DNA from: JANQPX01 sp050633905
Lineage (GTDB): Bacteria > Pseudomonadota > Alphaproteobacteria > Geminicoccales > Geminicoccaceae
Assembly: GCA_050633905.1 (NCBI GenBank)
Contig: JBOEHJ010000013.1
Location: 62,001-126,000, forward strand
DNA length: 64,000 bases
Direction of reading: 5' to 3'
In this document: positions 49,974-58,939 of the stretch, piece by piece
Numbering within the stretch: the stretch's first letter is position 1
How the letters are laid out: each line of letters begins with the position of its first letter
Notes under the pieces: generated by a model
The model's database searches: none
Told to the model about the DNA's origin: nothing
Seen by the model: the letters and a program-made list of their open reading frames with translations, nothing else
Made by a program: the position numbers and the translations under genes

Positions 49974-50504
49974 ATGTCCGTTGTGGAAAAAGATAAAAGC
50001 CCACGCACACCCTACCAATTGCCGATGCCTCCCGATGCCCTGCCTGAAATCGTCGTTCCTGACGCACTATCCGAAAATGACGAGCGTATGTGGATCCGGC
50101 AGACCGAGCATGTGTTCTTCCGACCGCTTTGTTTGAATGTTTCGCAAGGATATTGGATGAATCTGCTGAAGGTCACGAAGTCCGGCGTCCTGTCCAGGCA
50201 TCGGCATCCGAATGCAGTCCATGGCTTCGTGTTGAAGGGGCATTGGCATTATTTGGAGCATGACTGGGTCGCGCAGGAAGGTAGCTATGTCTACGAACCC
50301 CCTGGCGAGACCCACACATTGGTCGTGCCCGATGATGTCGATGAGATGATCACCTATTTTCAGGTTAACGGCGTGATGTACTACGTCGATCCTTACGGCA
50401 AGCATCTCGGTTACGAGGATGTGTTCACCAAGATCGACATGTGCCGAGCCCATTTCGAGAAGGTGGGGCTTGGCGCTGACTACGTGAAAACCTTCATCCG
50501 GTGA
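49974..50504 (+). CDS. Cupin dioxygenase of the 2,4'-dihydroxyacetophenone dioxygenase family
   Basis: 176 residues with one cupin domain. Metal-binding elements are SRHRHPNAVHGFVLKGHWHYLEHDW (first cupin motif, shown in part: His-x-His and His), and YVYEPPGETHTLVV with the Glu and the last His. Sequence pattern and length match the 2,4'-dihydroxyacetophenone dioxygenase (DAD) group, which cleaves an aryl ketone C-C bond using non-heme iron. Distant members have other substrates, so the reaction is inferred. Between two SDR genes in a tight operon (4-base gap to the next). Confidence 0.75.
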   Translation: MSVVEKDKSPRTPYQLPMPPDALPEIVVPDALSENDERMWIRQTEHVFFRPLCLNVSQGYWMNLLKVTKSGVLSRHRHPNAVHGFVLKGHWHYLEHDWVAQEGSYVYEPPGETHTLVVPDDVDEMITYFQVNGVMYYVDPYGKHLGYEDVFTKIDMCRAHFEKVGLGADYVKTFIR

Positions 50505-50508
50505 CCAG

Positions 50509-51246
50509 ATGATGAGTGACGTCAAATACGACTTTTCCGGCCAGGTGGCGGTCGTGACCGGTGGCGCCAACGGCATCGGTGCGGAGATTGCGCGCTACTA
50601 TCACGCGGTCGGCGCGCGCGTATCAATTTGGGATTTGGCCCCCCCGGAGGCAGGCGACATCCCCTATCACTTCTACAGGGTCGATATCAGCAATCAGATG
50701 CAGATCGACGCGGCTCTGGCCGAAACCTTAACAAGGTTGGGAAAAGTCGACTTCCTATCTCACAACGCTGGCTTCGCCGGACCGACGGTTCCCGTCACGG
50801 ATTACGACCCAGTCGAATGGCAAAGAATCATCGACGTCAACTTAACCGGCACGTTCCGGCTTTGCCATGCGATCGTGCCGGTAATGAAGGAGGCCGGTTT
50901 TGGCCGGATCGTTAACATGGCATCTCTCGCCGGCAAGGAAGGCACACCCAACGCTTCTGCCTACAGTGCTGCCAAAGCAGGCGTGATTGGCTTTACCAAA
51001 TCGCTGGCGAAGGAGCTTGCCGAAACCGATATCCGCGTCAATTGCATAGCGCCTGCAGCCATCAAAACGAAAATTCTGGATCAGATGGCCCCAGAGTTTG
51101 TGCAGATCATGATCGATAAGTCCCCGATGAAACGCCTTGGCCAAGTCGAAGAGGCAGCAGAAATGGTGATGTGGCTGAGTTCAAGCGCATGTACATTCAA
51201 CGCAGGTGCGGTGTTCGATCTGTCTGGTGGACGGGCAACATACTGA
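50509..51246 (+). CDS. Short-chain dehydrogenase/reductase (second copy)
   Basis: 245 residues, classical SDR: cofactor motif VTGGANGIGAEIARY, SHNAGFAGP (NAG), catalytic Ser in VNMASLAGKEG, Tyr-Lys in YSAAKAG, then IAPAAIKTKIL. The FabG-like length with a C-terminal FDLSGGRATY tail is typical. Substrate unknown, but joint presence with the other SDR, an aryl ketone-type cupin and a GST points to degradation of an aromatic or lignin-type compound. The start is ATG 50509, with a second ATG directly after. Confidence 0.9.
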   Translation: MMSDVKYDFSGQVAVVTGGANGIGAEIARYYHAVGARVSIWDLAPPEAGDIPYHFYRVDISNQMQIDAALAETLTRLGKVDFLSHNAGFAGPTVPVTDYDPVEWQRIIDVNLTGTFRLCHAIVPVMKEAGFGRIVNMASLAGKEGTPNASAYSAAKAGVIGFTKSLAKELAETDIRVNCIAPAAIKTKILDQMAPEFVQIMIDKSPMKRLGQVEEAAEMVMWLSSSACTFNAGAVFDLSGGRATY

Positions 51247-51421
51247 TCAAGCCGGGCGTGTGAAGGAACCGGATCTCGCACGATTGAGCCAATCTCTTAT
51301 CTTAGAGGTTGTTCGGCGGAATGCCGACAAGGCAACTCTTCAGAGAGAGAGAGCAGCATGGTTCTGCAGCGATGTGAGAATCGAATAGTGTCGGCTTTTG
51401 GAAGCTGATTGGGAGCAATCA

Positions 51422-52117
51422 ATGACGTTGACGAAACTCACTTATTTCCGGGGCCGAGGCCGCGCTGAGACGACAAGGTGGATGCTGGCGGCGACCGGCG
51501 TAGCCTTCGCCAATCTTGCCATCGACACGCCAGACGAGCTTGCTGCACTTCGAGCGTCGGACAAACTGCCATTCGATCAAATGCCACTCTTGGAGATCGA
51601 CGGCCTGAACCTTAGCCAGTCGTCTGCAATGATCCGCTATCTCGCCCGTCGCGGCGGGCTTTATGGGAACAATGACACGGATGCGATGTGGTGCGACATG
51701 ATCGCCGGTGTCGCTGCGGATTTCGCTGAAACAGCAATCCAAGCTCCCTTCAAGCCGAGCGCTGCGGTCGCCATCGCTGACATGGAAGCACGCTTTGCCA
51801 AATTCGGCCCGCGGTTCGAAGCGCGGATCGCAGCGCAAGGTTCGGGCTTTTCTGCGTCGGATGACATGGCCTTCGCCGATGTAGTACTGGCCGAAGCGCT
51901 GAGCTCATATCTGGAATGGTGTCCTGATATCTTGGCGGACACGCCACATCTTCGGGCCCTGTACCAAAAGGTCGTCAGCTCCCCAGGCGTCGCAGACTAT
52001 CTCGCCTCGGATCTGCGCTACCCAAAGCCAGGTTCGGACTACGTGATCGCCGCGGCACGAGTCCTGCAACGTGCTCTTCCGGCCCATATGCCGGATCCCA
52101 ACCGATTTGTCGGCTAG
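51422..52117 (+). CDS. Glutathione S-transferase family protein
   Basis: 231 residues from ATG 51422, chosen because GGGAG lies 7 bases upstream (a TTG eight codons earlier is less likely). N-terminal thioredoxin-like domain: KLTYFRGRGRAETTRWMLA with the Tyr/Arg start typical of alpha/mu/sigma-like GSTs, FDQMPLLEIDGLNLSQSSAMIRYLAR giving the cis-Pro loop (QMPLLE) and the glutathione-contacting QSSA. The C-terminal all-helical domain follows. In the cluster it may detoxify or open an ether bond of the substrate, as in beta-etherase pathways; this is inference. Confidence 0.88.
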   Translation: MTLTKLTYFRGRGRAETTRWMLAATGVAFANLAIDTPDELAALRASDKLPFDQMPLLEIDGLNLSQSSAMIRYLARRGGLYGNNDTDAMWCDMIAGVAADFAETAIQAPFKPSAAVAIADMEARFAKFGPRFEARIAAQGSGFSASDDMAFADVVLAEALSSYLEWCPDILADTPHLRALYQKVVSSPGVADYLASDLRYPKPGSDYVIAAARVLQRALPAHMPDPNRFVG

Positions 52118-52584
52118 CGTTGCGAATTGACGGTGGCGTGCGCAATACCCTAAGGACCGCACTTGATGGCACATTTTACCCGTTCCGTGAGCGGCGTTGT
52201 CGCTGCCGATATTACTGAAAAAAGCCGAGGCAAGAATGAAGCTGCGGCTGCGAGCGCTCCAGCCACTATCGAATGACGGCTTTCCGATCGGATAGCTGCC
52301 GCAGCTTGGAAGAGATTCGAATGACGTGGTTTGACCCTTTGTTGCTGGTAGCACAGCTGAGTTTAAATACCAGAAGTTTCAACGAACCCCGTTCTGGAAG
52401 AACAGGCTTGAGCAAGGAAATGCCAATTGCTGGCCCGATCCTGGCTACCCGAAACCTCTACGAAACCTTGTATTACCCCCCCACCTTGATCGGCGGCAAC
52501 CGGCCATCGGTTCAGCCATGGGGTTTGGTTGACGGTGGTGAAGGCAGGCTCATTTCATGAACTCTTCTCTCCTGGAGTTACCGA
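52118..52584. other. Intergenic stretch with repeat R2 and a possible 36-residue ORF
   Basis: Holds repeat R2 (52163-52337). Inside it ATG 52166 with AAGGA 8 bases upstream opens a 36-residue frame (MAHFTRSVSGVVAADITEKS at its start, stop 52274-52276). The R1 copy has the start of the same frame (VANFTRFAGSV) but stops earlier. From 52340 to 52584 I see nothing supported. Confidence 0.4.
52163..52337 (+). repeat. Dispersed repeat R2 (inverted partner at 30133-30308)
   Basis: Plus-strand counterpart of R1. Includes ATTTTACCCGTT, ATGACGGCTTTCCGATCGG and ATGACGTGGTTTG. R1 lies within the tRNA-Leu island and R2 outside it, so the sequence has moved or been duplicated independently of the island boundaries. 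Confidence 0.65.
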
Positions 52585-53529
52585 TCAACTAGAGGAGTCA
52601 TCTATCAGCTGTGCAGCTTCCAGCATTTGCTTTGGAATGTCCAAGCTGAGGCGTTTGGCGGCTGCCGGATTCAATACCAAGATCGGCTCGGGATCGCGGC
52701 CGATCGGCATTTCGACGATTGTCTTGTCGTCACGGACAACAGCAACCACCCGTTCGGCAAGCATCCGTCCAAGTTTGTAATCATCGGCGGCCATGCTTGC
52801 CAGGGCACCGTATTCGACAGGTTTACGGTTCAGGCTGAAAATGGGCCGATTGCCGGCAGCCTCGAGAGCTGATCTGAATTTTGCCTCATCGTCGTACAAA
52901 CCAGCCTGATTGCCGACCAGAAAGCCGTCTGTTTCAGCATCGGCGACAATATTGACGATGCCTTCGCCCTTTGGAATTTCATGAAACGAGCATTCCAGAA
53001 ATAGATTGTCGCATGCTTCTCTGACGCCCTCTGCGTCGATCGGGCCGCCGGGGTGTCCTTTTTCGGTGATGACCGTGAGACGCGACACTTCCGGAGCAAT
53101 CGCGACAAAAGTCTCCATCACCAATGTATGGTCGAGAAAATAGGTAACGCCGGTCACGTTCCCCTCCGGCGCGTCCATGTTCTGAACCACACCCAATGTC
53201 GGCGGGTGATTGCCTCCACCGATGAAAGCTGGGACCGATGTTCGGTTTTTGGCAAGCCATTTCGAACCGCTCGAACGCAGGAATACGATACCCTCATGTT
53301 TTTTGGAGAAATCGTCCACGACATCCGTCAACGCGGCAGCATCGGAGAGTTCCTTTTGGATATCGACGAGTAATTCCGGCGCTATCTCCTTCATTTGCTC
53401 CTGGAAGCCGGAAATGACGCGATTGGCCATACCGGATTTGCCGATCCAGGCAACACCGACGCTATCGGCGGCGTCGGCCATATTTGTCGTCATTGTGCAG
53501 ACCAAGACGGCCAGTACCAGCCTCTTCAC
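52585..53529 (-). CDS. ABC-type substrate-binding protein (PF04392 type)
   Basis: 314 residues from GTG 53529 with AAGGAG 7 bases upstream. Signal peptide RLVLAVLVCTMTTNMADA. The mature protein has the periplasmic-binding type I fold of the PF04392/TrpX-like family: KEIAPELLVDIQKELSDAAAL, IPKGEGIVNIVADAETDGFLVGNQAG, PVEYGALASMAADDYKLGRMLAERV and MPIGRDPEPILVLNPAAAKRL near the end. No permease or ATPase gene follows. It is divergent from a chemoreceptor gene, so it could present its ligand to that receptor rather than to a transporter. Confidence 0.85.
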   Translation of the reverse strand: MKRLVLAVLVCTMTTNMADAADSVGVAWIGKSGMANRVISGFQEQMKEIAPELLVDIQKELSDAAALTDVVDDFSKKHEGIVFLRSSGSKWLAKNRTSVPAFIGGGNHPPTLGVVQNMDAPEGNVTGVTYFLDHTLVMETFVAIAPEVSRLTVITEKGHPGGPIDAEGVREACDNLFLECSFHEIPKGEGIVNIVADAETDGFLVGNQAGLYDDEAKFRSALEAAGNRPIFSLNRKPVEYGALASMAADDYKLGRMLAERVVAVVRDDKTIVEMPIGRDPEPILVLNPAAAKRLSLDIPKQMLEAAQLIDDSSS

Positions 53530-53672
53530 GATTGATCTCCTTCTACGATGTCGGTCGGTATTGATTAATCGCTCATAAGCAAGGCTTTCTTTACCTGCGC
53601 TGAGTACGATCAGAACGAGGCGAATTATGTCGCTATAAACCTTAAATGGCAGTTAACGAGAGGCTTATCTCG

Positions 53673-56330
53673 ATGTTCGATCGTCTGACGATCTCAAGAA
53701 GGATTGCTGCAAGCCTGGCCATCACGCTCGCTTTGGTATTGCTTGTTGGAACGACCGGTATCTGGACCGCCAATCGCATGGGCTCAAATGTCGACGAGCT
53801 TCACCACTTGGACGAGGTGGCGACGGTCATCGAACGTGCACGATCCGCCTCCGTCGCCTACGCCATTGATCCATCGCAGGAGCGCAGCAACCTCGCCGAC
53901 CAGCGTTTGAAGGCGCTAGACGCTGCGCTCGGCAACGCGAATGAAATGCTGCTTCTCGACAAGTCCCGGCGCATGAGCGAACAGTTTACCAAGCTGACCG
54001 CCATGGACCAGCGGGTGGAGCAGTCCCTGATGGCTATTGGTGCCACGCTGGACGGTGTCGTCACTGCAGCGCAATCATCCACCGAGAGAATGGATGCTTT
54101 GGCGGTTGAACTGAATGCTGACGTCGAACGGTTGAACACAGACATGTTCGATGCCGAACGGGGAGCAATGCCGCTCAGAGCGCTTTCCCGCGCCTTGCTG
54201 GTTTTTCAGCGCGACGTCAACAGATTCGCCGCCACGTCCGAAGACAAGGACCGTAATGCTCTGCAGGTGTCAGCGCGCCTAGTGAGTGAGAGCACGGCTT
54301 CGGTCATCGGCGATATCGGTAGGGTTGAAGCTTCGAAGAAAAGCTATGAGAAGCTGGCCAAGATGAGAGAGGTCACTTCCGGCGTTCTGGCTCAGTGGGT
54401 CGAACTCCGAGACACGGCCGGCTCTCCGCCGGCTAGGATCGCTGCTGCGGAAGTTCGTATACTGCGTGGTGCCTCCGCGATGGCCAAGCTTGCCGATCGA
54501 TTGTCGAAGGCTCAGCAACAGATCACCAGCGAAGCCAAGACCGAAGCCGCCGGTTTGAAACAGGTGATCGCCGCAACCCGCAAGGACACTCGAGAACTCA
54601 GAGATCTCGCGACCGCGGTACTGCAACTCAGCCTGAATACCACGCTCTACGCGCAGCAAAGAGACGACGACATCGCTCAAACCCTTGAGGCAAAAGCGAG
54701 CGGATTGCTTGCACGCGCAGCCAACCTTAAGGACCAGGATGCACGGGCGGCGCTCGACGGCCTTAGCCACTTTCTGACTGAGATTGCCGAAACGCGAACC
54801 GCCTTCGAAGAGCGTAGAACCACCTGGTCCAACCTCAATGCGATAACCGCCGAGCTGTCGGATCATTTTCAGGAAAGCGCCAACGAGGTCAACGCAGCGA
54901 TCGAATCCACGCGACGTCTGTCGGTCATCGCGATGGCCGCAACAGTGGTTGCAGCCATGATTCTGGGGGTCGCCGTAGGATGGCGCATAGCCGGGTCGAT
55001 CCGCCGACAGATCAAAAGTATTTGCCATGAGATGCAGTGCCTCATCGATGGGCATTATGACCGGCAGCTGCCCAGCTTCGCACCCGAAACCGAACCCGGG
55101 GAAATGTCGGCGGCTCTCGCGATCTTCCAGAACAACGCGCGCCGAATCGATGCCTTAGCGGCAGAAAAGGAGACGAACGACCAGGCAGCGATAGCGGCTC
55201 GCGCCAAGATGATGGACGAGATCAGGCAAGCGTTCGGGGCGGTCGTCGATCGTGCCGTCGCCGGCGATTTTTCCGCACGTGTGCCGACGGACTATGCCGA
55301 CGACGCCCTCAATCAGCTTGCCATCAGCGTCAACAGGCTGCTCGAGACCGTCGATCAGGGCATCGCCGAGACCGGACGGGTGATCGGGCATATGGCGAAG
55401 GGCGACCTGACCGAAACCATGAATGGCAGCTTCGGTGGCGCCTTCGCCGATCTGCAGACTGCGGTCAATGCAACGATCGAGCATGTCGCTCGATTGGTTG
55501 GTGAGCTACAGACTGCAGCCCAGTCGATGCGTGAGGGAACAGATGGGATCGCTGCATCGGCGACGGATCTGTCCTCTCGAACGGAAAGCCAAGCTTGCAC
55601 CCTGCAAAGGACGGCAACGTCGATGGAAGAGGTGCGGTCAACGATCCGGTCCAATTCGCAAAGCGCCGAGCAAGCGCAATCCTTGTCGATCGAAGCGTCA
55701 AAGCGCGCGGCAAGGGGCAACGAAATCACCCTGCAGGCCATTGATGCGGTATCCCGGATCGAAGAGAGTTCAACGCACATTGCTGACATTGTTTCGATGA
55801 TCGACGAGATCGCGTTTCAGACGAACCTTCTGGCGCTGAACGCCTCCGTCGAAGCCGCCCGTGCCGGCGAAGCCGGCAAAGGTTTCGCCGTTGTCGCCTC
55901 GGAGGTCCGGACGCTTGCTCAACGATCGGCAGAAGCGTCGAAAGATATCAAAGGTCATATTTCCATGAGCGCCGAGCAAGTCTCAGAGGGCTCAACCCTG
56001 GTCGCCCGCGCAGGTTCAGCGTTGAACGAGATCGTTGAATCGGCACAAAACGTCACGAATATCGTCGGCGAAATTGCAACAGCAAGTCAGGAGCAGGCAG
56101 TCAGTGTTGGGGCCATTTCCTCATCGGTTAGGGACATGGATTCAATGACCCAGAAAAACGCGGCGATGGCAGGGCAGAGCGCCTCTACAGCGCAAAGCCT
56201 TGCTGAAGAAAGTGCCCATCTTTTCAAGCTGGTCAGTTTCTTCAGGATCAATCATCCGAAGACCTCATCGATTGTGGCTGTCAATGCCCGATCAGACGCC
56301 GTTACCAGCACGTCGGCACATGTCGATTAG
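53673..56330 (+). CDS. Methyl-accepting chemotaxis protein
   Basis: 885 residues from ATG 53673 with GAGAGG 8 bases upstream (an earlier ATG at 53646 lacks a site). Transmembrane helix 1 ASLAITLALVLLVGTTGIW, a large helical periplasmic domain of about 370 residues, helix 2 VIAMAATVVAAMILGVAVGW near residue 425, HAMP, a second HAMP-like segment (GMAKGDLTETMN-type HMAKGDLTETM), and the MCP signalling domain. The hairpin tip reads IDEIAFQTNLLALNASVEAAR, in part IAFQTNLLALNASVEAARAG, the most conserved region of MCPs, followed by EVRTLAQRSAEASK. No C-terminal CheR pentapeptide. Reports to CheA/CheW encoded elsewhere. Confidence 0.95.
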   Translation: MFDRLTISRRIAASLAITLALVLLVGTTGIWTANRMGSNVDELHHLDEVATVIERARSASVAYAIDPSQERSNLADQRLKALDAALGNANEMLLLDKSRRMSEQFTKLTAMDQRVEQSLMAIGATLDGVVTAAQSSTERMDALAVELNADVERLNTDMFDAERGAMPLRALSRALLVFQRDVNRFAATSEDKDRNALQVSARLVSESTASVIGDIGRVEASKKSYEKLAKMREVTSGVLAQWVELRDTAGSPPARIAAAEVRILRGASAMAKLADRLSKAQQQITSEAKTEAAGLKQVIAATRKDTRELRDLATAVLQLSLNTTLYAQQRDDDIAQTLEAKASGLLARAANLKDQDARAALDGLSHFLTEIAETRTAFEERRTTWSNLNAITAELSDHFQESANEVNAAIESTRRLSVIAMAATVVAAMILGVAVGWRIAGSIRRQIKSICHEMQCLIDGHYDRQLPSFAPETEPGEMSAALAIFQNNARRIDALAAEKETNDQAAIAARAKMMDEIRQAFGAVVDRAVAGDFSARVPTDYADDALNQLAISVNRLLETVDQGIAETGRVIGHMAKGDLTETMNGSFGGAFADLQTAVNATIEHVARLVGELQTAAQSMREGTDGIAASATDLSSRTESQACTLQRTATSMEEVRSTIRSNSQSAEQAQSLSIEASKRAARGNEITLQAIDAVSRIEESSTHIADIVSMIDEIAFQTNLLALNASVEAARAGEAGKGFAVVASEVRTLAQRSAEASKDIKGHISMSAEQVSEGSTLVARAGSALNEIVESAQNVTNIVGEIATASQEQAVSVGAISSSVRDMDSMTQKNAAMAGQSASTAQSLAEESAHLFKLVSFFRINHPKTSSIVAVNARSDAVTSTSAHVD

Positions 56331-56489
56331 GGAATGTCTATAGGTTTGCAGTGCCAGCACGATGTTTTCACTAGCGTCTCCTCTTGGCACGACTCTTCCG
56401 CCAGCCCGGACTCGGTTCTGCCAGAGAACGCAGGCGATCAGCCCCTTAGCGTCCACGACGCAAACACTCGACTGTTGCAACGATACATG

Positions 56490-57071
56490 GAGAGTAGGCG
56501 ACGAGCGCCTAGCCGCTTTTCGGCAGCTGGTTTCTCATCGCCCCTCGCCGAACCGGATGTGCACCTTTCGTTATGCGTCCGGCTCTCCAGAAGACATGGC
56601 AAAGTCAGGCGAGTTCATTGCCTTACTCCACTGATAGAGTTTGCGTTGAACGCCGAGTACACAGACCTTGTCAGCCTGATGATCCGTGTCCACGTGATCA
56701 CTCCTCCGCAACGCAGTCTCTCTCATCTTCCTGCTTTCCTTCGCCATGTATACGGCTTTCCCGTACCCCGACTACTACGAAAGCTCCGCCCTCGATGTCG
56801 TCCGTTTCCGGTCGTCGCGGCTAGCCCAGTTCCGTATTGGGCAGACGTATCGAGTTCCCGTGTTCCCATCATCAACCTTCACGCCCTTAGGCGGCATGCT
56901 ATACCCCTGGCGATGCGGAGAACGGGCCATGGAAGTTCACCCCGTCCCGAGCACGTTGGACGTGCCCAGCAGCAGAGAGAATCGAGCTCTGCCGCACTGA
57001 TCGCTTCTCCTCCATGCCATCGCCCATTGCGGAGGCCGTTTATTGGAAAGTCAGAGGCTTCCAACGCACAC
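56490..57071 (-). mobile_element. Miniature group II intron with deleted reverse transcriptase
   Basis: Read on the minus strand. The 5' end fits the GUGYG consensus (GTGTGCG from 57071). Domain V lies at 56550-56585: GAGCCGGACGC, GAAA, GTGCACATCCGGTTC form the usual hairpin with its GAAA-type loop. Domain VI follows: GGCGATGAG pairs with CTCGTCGCC (56534-56542 with 56497-56505), ending ...CGCCTACTCT near 56490. Between domain I-III and domain V only the start of a reverse transcriptase gene remains. About 580 nt in all, versus about 1.9 kb or more for an intact intron. It may still fold as a ribozyme. The exact 5' end is less sure than the 3' end. Confidence 0.7.
56588..56727 (-). pseudogene. 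N-terminal stub of a group II intron reverse transcriptase
   Basis: Starts at ATG 56727 with an AGGAAG site and reads RRSDHVDTDHQADKVCVLG, then VQRKLYQWSKAMNSPDFAM, after which the frame enters intron domain V. The peptide matches the first about 35 residues of alphaproteobacterial LtrA-type maturases (xxADKxWxLxVQRKLYxWS). The finger, palm, thumb and X domains are absent, so no maturase can be made. Confidence 0.7.
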
Positions 57072-57772
57072 TTCGTTGTCTCGCCATAGACGCTGTGGTA
57101 GCCCGGCCGGCGGTCGATGGTCCGCCTCCGGTACAGTTCAGGCCGATCTGCTTATGACACCCAACCAGCGACACCTGGTCGAGCTTTTCGGGCCCCTTCC
57201 TCAAGATGCTCCACCAACACCCGCGCCGTCACGGTGCACCAATACCGCAATAAGACTCCAGGGTCGTCCCTCAGCGATGCTTGGAGCAGGCCAAGCCTGA
57301 CTCCGGTTCAAACACCAACATCATGAGGGATGACCAAAAGAGCTGCCTATCCAGCCCATGCCCGTTATGCTATCTCGCCGTAAACGCTAAGCACCCCGGC
57401 GGTCAAAAAAAGAGCAAAATTCGGACATTCTTTCGCTCTAGATCGAGCCTAGAGGATTAGCATTTGCTCAATATGGAGTTGACCTGCCCCGATGAATTTG
57501 TCTCAGGCGCGCTGAAGAAGATGCTGATATTCTTTGTTGATGAATAATACAGTCTTATTCATGAAGCCTCCTATACGTGCAATGCCCATCAACTAATAAC
57601 GACTTTTGGTCGAATGGCAGTCCTCGGCGTAATTCGAGCAGGATGGCAGGAGAAAACGAAGTCGACTATGTCATGCTGGACGACATCAAGCTCAGCTATG
57701 TGCCAACGCGACAGCCGAACCCTATGGGGTAGAGTTCTGCGTTCAAGCTTCTGGTTCCTACCAACAGCAGTC
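57072..57772. other. Intergenic stretch beside the group II intron
   Basis: Long open frames cross here on the plus strand but look like non-coding sequence of the intron target element. Minus-strand TIDRRPGYHSVYGETTK runs into the intron 5' end and may be the interrupted host gene. TTGACCTGCCCCGATGAATT at 57479 resembles an insertion-sequence end. No gene is supported. Confidence 0.4.
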
Positions 57773-58939
57773 TTAACCCAAATCGCAACCAGGTTTACGG
57801 ATGTCGACAATCACCCGGCGATCCCACTTCCACACCCGGTGCTTAGTGCCTTCACTGACGTCAAAGGTAACACGCGTGCCGCTGTATTGCTTCTCTGCAT
57901 AAGCGTTCAGAATGAACCGACCAAGAGAGTTAGACACATCTGAGACGTCGATACTCCTGGGCCGACTAAAATCGACGGAGACCTTATTACCCAAGCGTTT
58001 GACTTCGTAGTCAACCGGCTTTGGCCACTCGAATACCACCCGATCATATCCACAATGCTCTCCAGTCCGCACCACGACATGGCTTGGTGGGGGATTGCAG
58101 GATTCCTTACAGACTTTCTTGTTTGTTTTTTCAATTATTTTTTTATTTGTTTCTGTATTATTTCTTATATAAGTCCCTTTGTTCGTTTCTATATAAGTTT
58201 CTATATAGGTTTCTATAAAGGTTTCCTTTGAGGGGCCAATGGGATCAGTCCTGCAATCTTCTTCGGCCTTCCAGTTATTGATACCACTGATAAAAGTTTT
58301 GCGACTAAGGCCACAAGCACGGAGATCATGGTCGCTCCATCGCGAAGCCTTGGTGTCACTAGCGATCCGATTCTGGCACCAACCAGGATAGGCCTTTTTC
58401 TTCTTCCCATTCTTGCAGACGGGCTCCGTGATGCGCGTCTCAGCTTTACAGACATGCTCCATGCCACGCATCTGACAAAGCGCATCGCGGTATTCATAGG
58501 AATTCAGGACGACAAGCCCCGTCCTTTGCAGCAAATGCGCCGTAGCGATGGCCTTGGCGATCTGACAGTTTTCATCGATTAGCGCCTGACCCAGACCAAA
58601 ACCAAAACCGGCCCCGCCCGCCCCTAAGGAATAGGACTGGCCGGCACAATTGGCCGCCACAAGATTTGGTATCGCCAAGGCTAAGTAATCGTTGTCGTCG
58701 CCATCGACATTGACACTATTATCGCCTTGCCGCTGGTTTTGGTTTTGGTTTTGGTTTTGGTTTTGGTTTTGGTTTTGGTTTTGGCCATTCTTGGCGCCTC
58801 CATCAGGGGGAAGCTCTGATTCAGTCGCTTGAACTAAAGAAATGTGTCCCCAAAAGGCAAAAATTGTCGATACAATGAATAGCAACACAAGCTTGGATGG
58901 AAATTGCCTTAGATGAATCGTCAATATATGGTTATTCAT
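57773..58939 (-). CDS. Secreted protein with poly-(Asn-Gln) tract and AMIN-like C-terminal domain
   Basis: 388 residues from ATG 58939 with GGAGGG 4-5 bases upstream. Signal-anchor or signal peptide FPSKLVLLFIVSTIFAFWG. Then GGAKNGQNQNQN with nine to ten NQ pairs encoded by eight exact 6-bp units, an acidic NVDGDDNDY, a Gly-rich loop (YSLGAGGAGFGFGLGQ), a Cys-containing domain (eight or more Cys from residue 90 to 300), a low-complexity Thr/Glu/Lys stretch (FIETYIETYIETNKGTYI) and a C-terminal domain: VVFEWPKPVDYEVKRLGNKV, VDFSRPRSIDVSD. The last resembles AMIN domains that bind peptidoglycan or polysaccharide in the periplasm. The function is unknown; probably an envelope or adhesion factor. 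Confidence 0.7.
   Translation of the reverse strand: MNNHILTIHLRQFPSKLVLLFIVSTIFAFWGHISLVQATESELPPDGGAKNGQNQNQNQNQNQNQNQNQRQGDNSVNVDGDDNDYLALAIPNLVAANCAGQSYSLGAGGAGFGFGLGQALIDENCQIAKAIATAHLLQRTGLVVLNSYEYRDALCQMRGMEHVCKAETRITEPVCKNGKKKKAYPGWCQNRIASDTKASRWSDHDLRACGLSRKTFISGINNWKAEEDCRTDPIGPSKETFIETYIETYIETNKGTYIRNNTETNKKIIEKTNKKVCKESCNPPPSHVVVRTGEHCGYDRVVFEWPKPVDYEVKRLGNKVSVDFSRPRSIDVSDVSNSLGRFILNAYAEKQYSGTRVTFDVSEGTKHRVWKWDRRVIVDIRKPGCDLG
58735..58782. repeat. Hexanucleotide microsatellite (GGTTTT)8
   Basis: Eight exact units of GGTTTT on the plus strand, encoding Gln-Asn repeats in the minus-strand gene. Slippage by whole units would keep the frame, so it can change tract length but not switch the gene off. 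Confidence 0.95.

Noticed and set aside
56334..57089. Long plus-strand open frames, up to 251 codons
   Set aside because: They lie over the minus-strand group II intron structure, have Pro/Arg/Ser-rich low-quality sequence and match no family.
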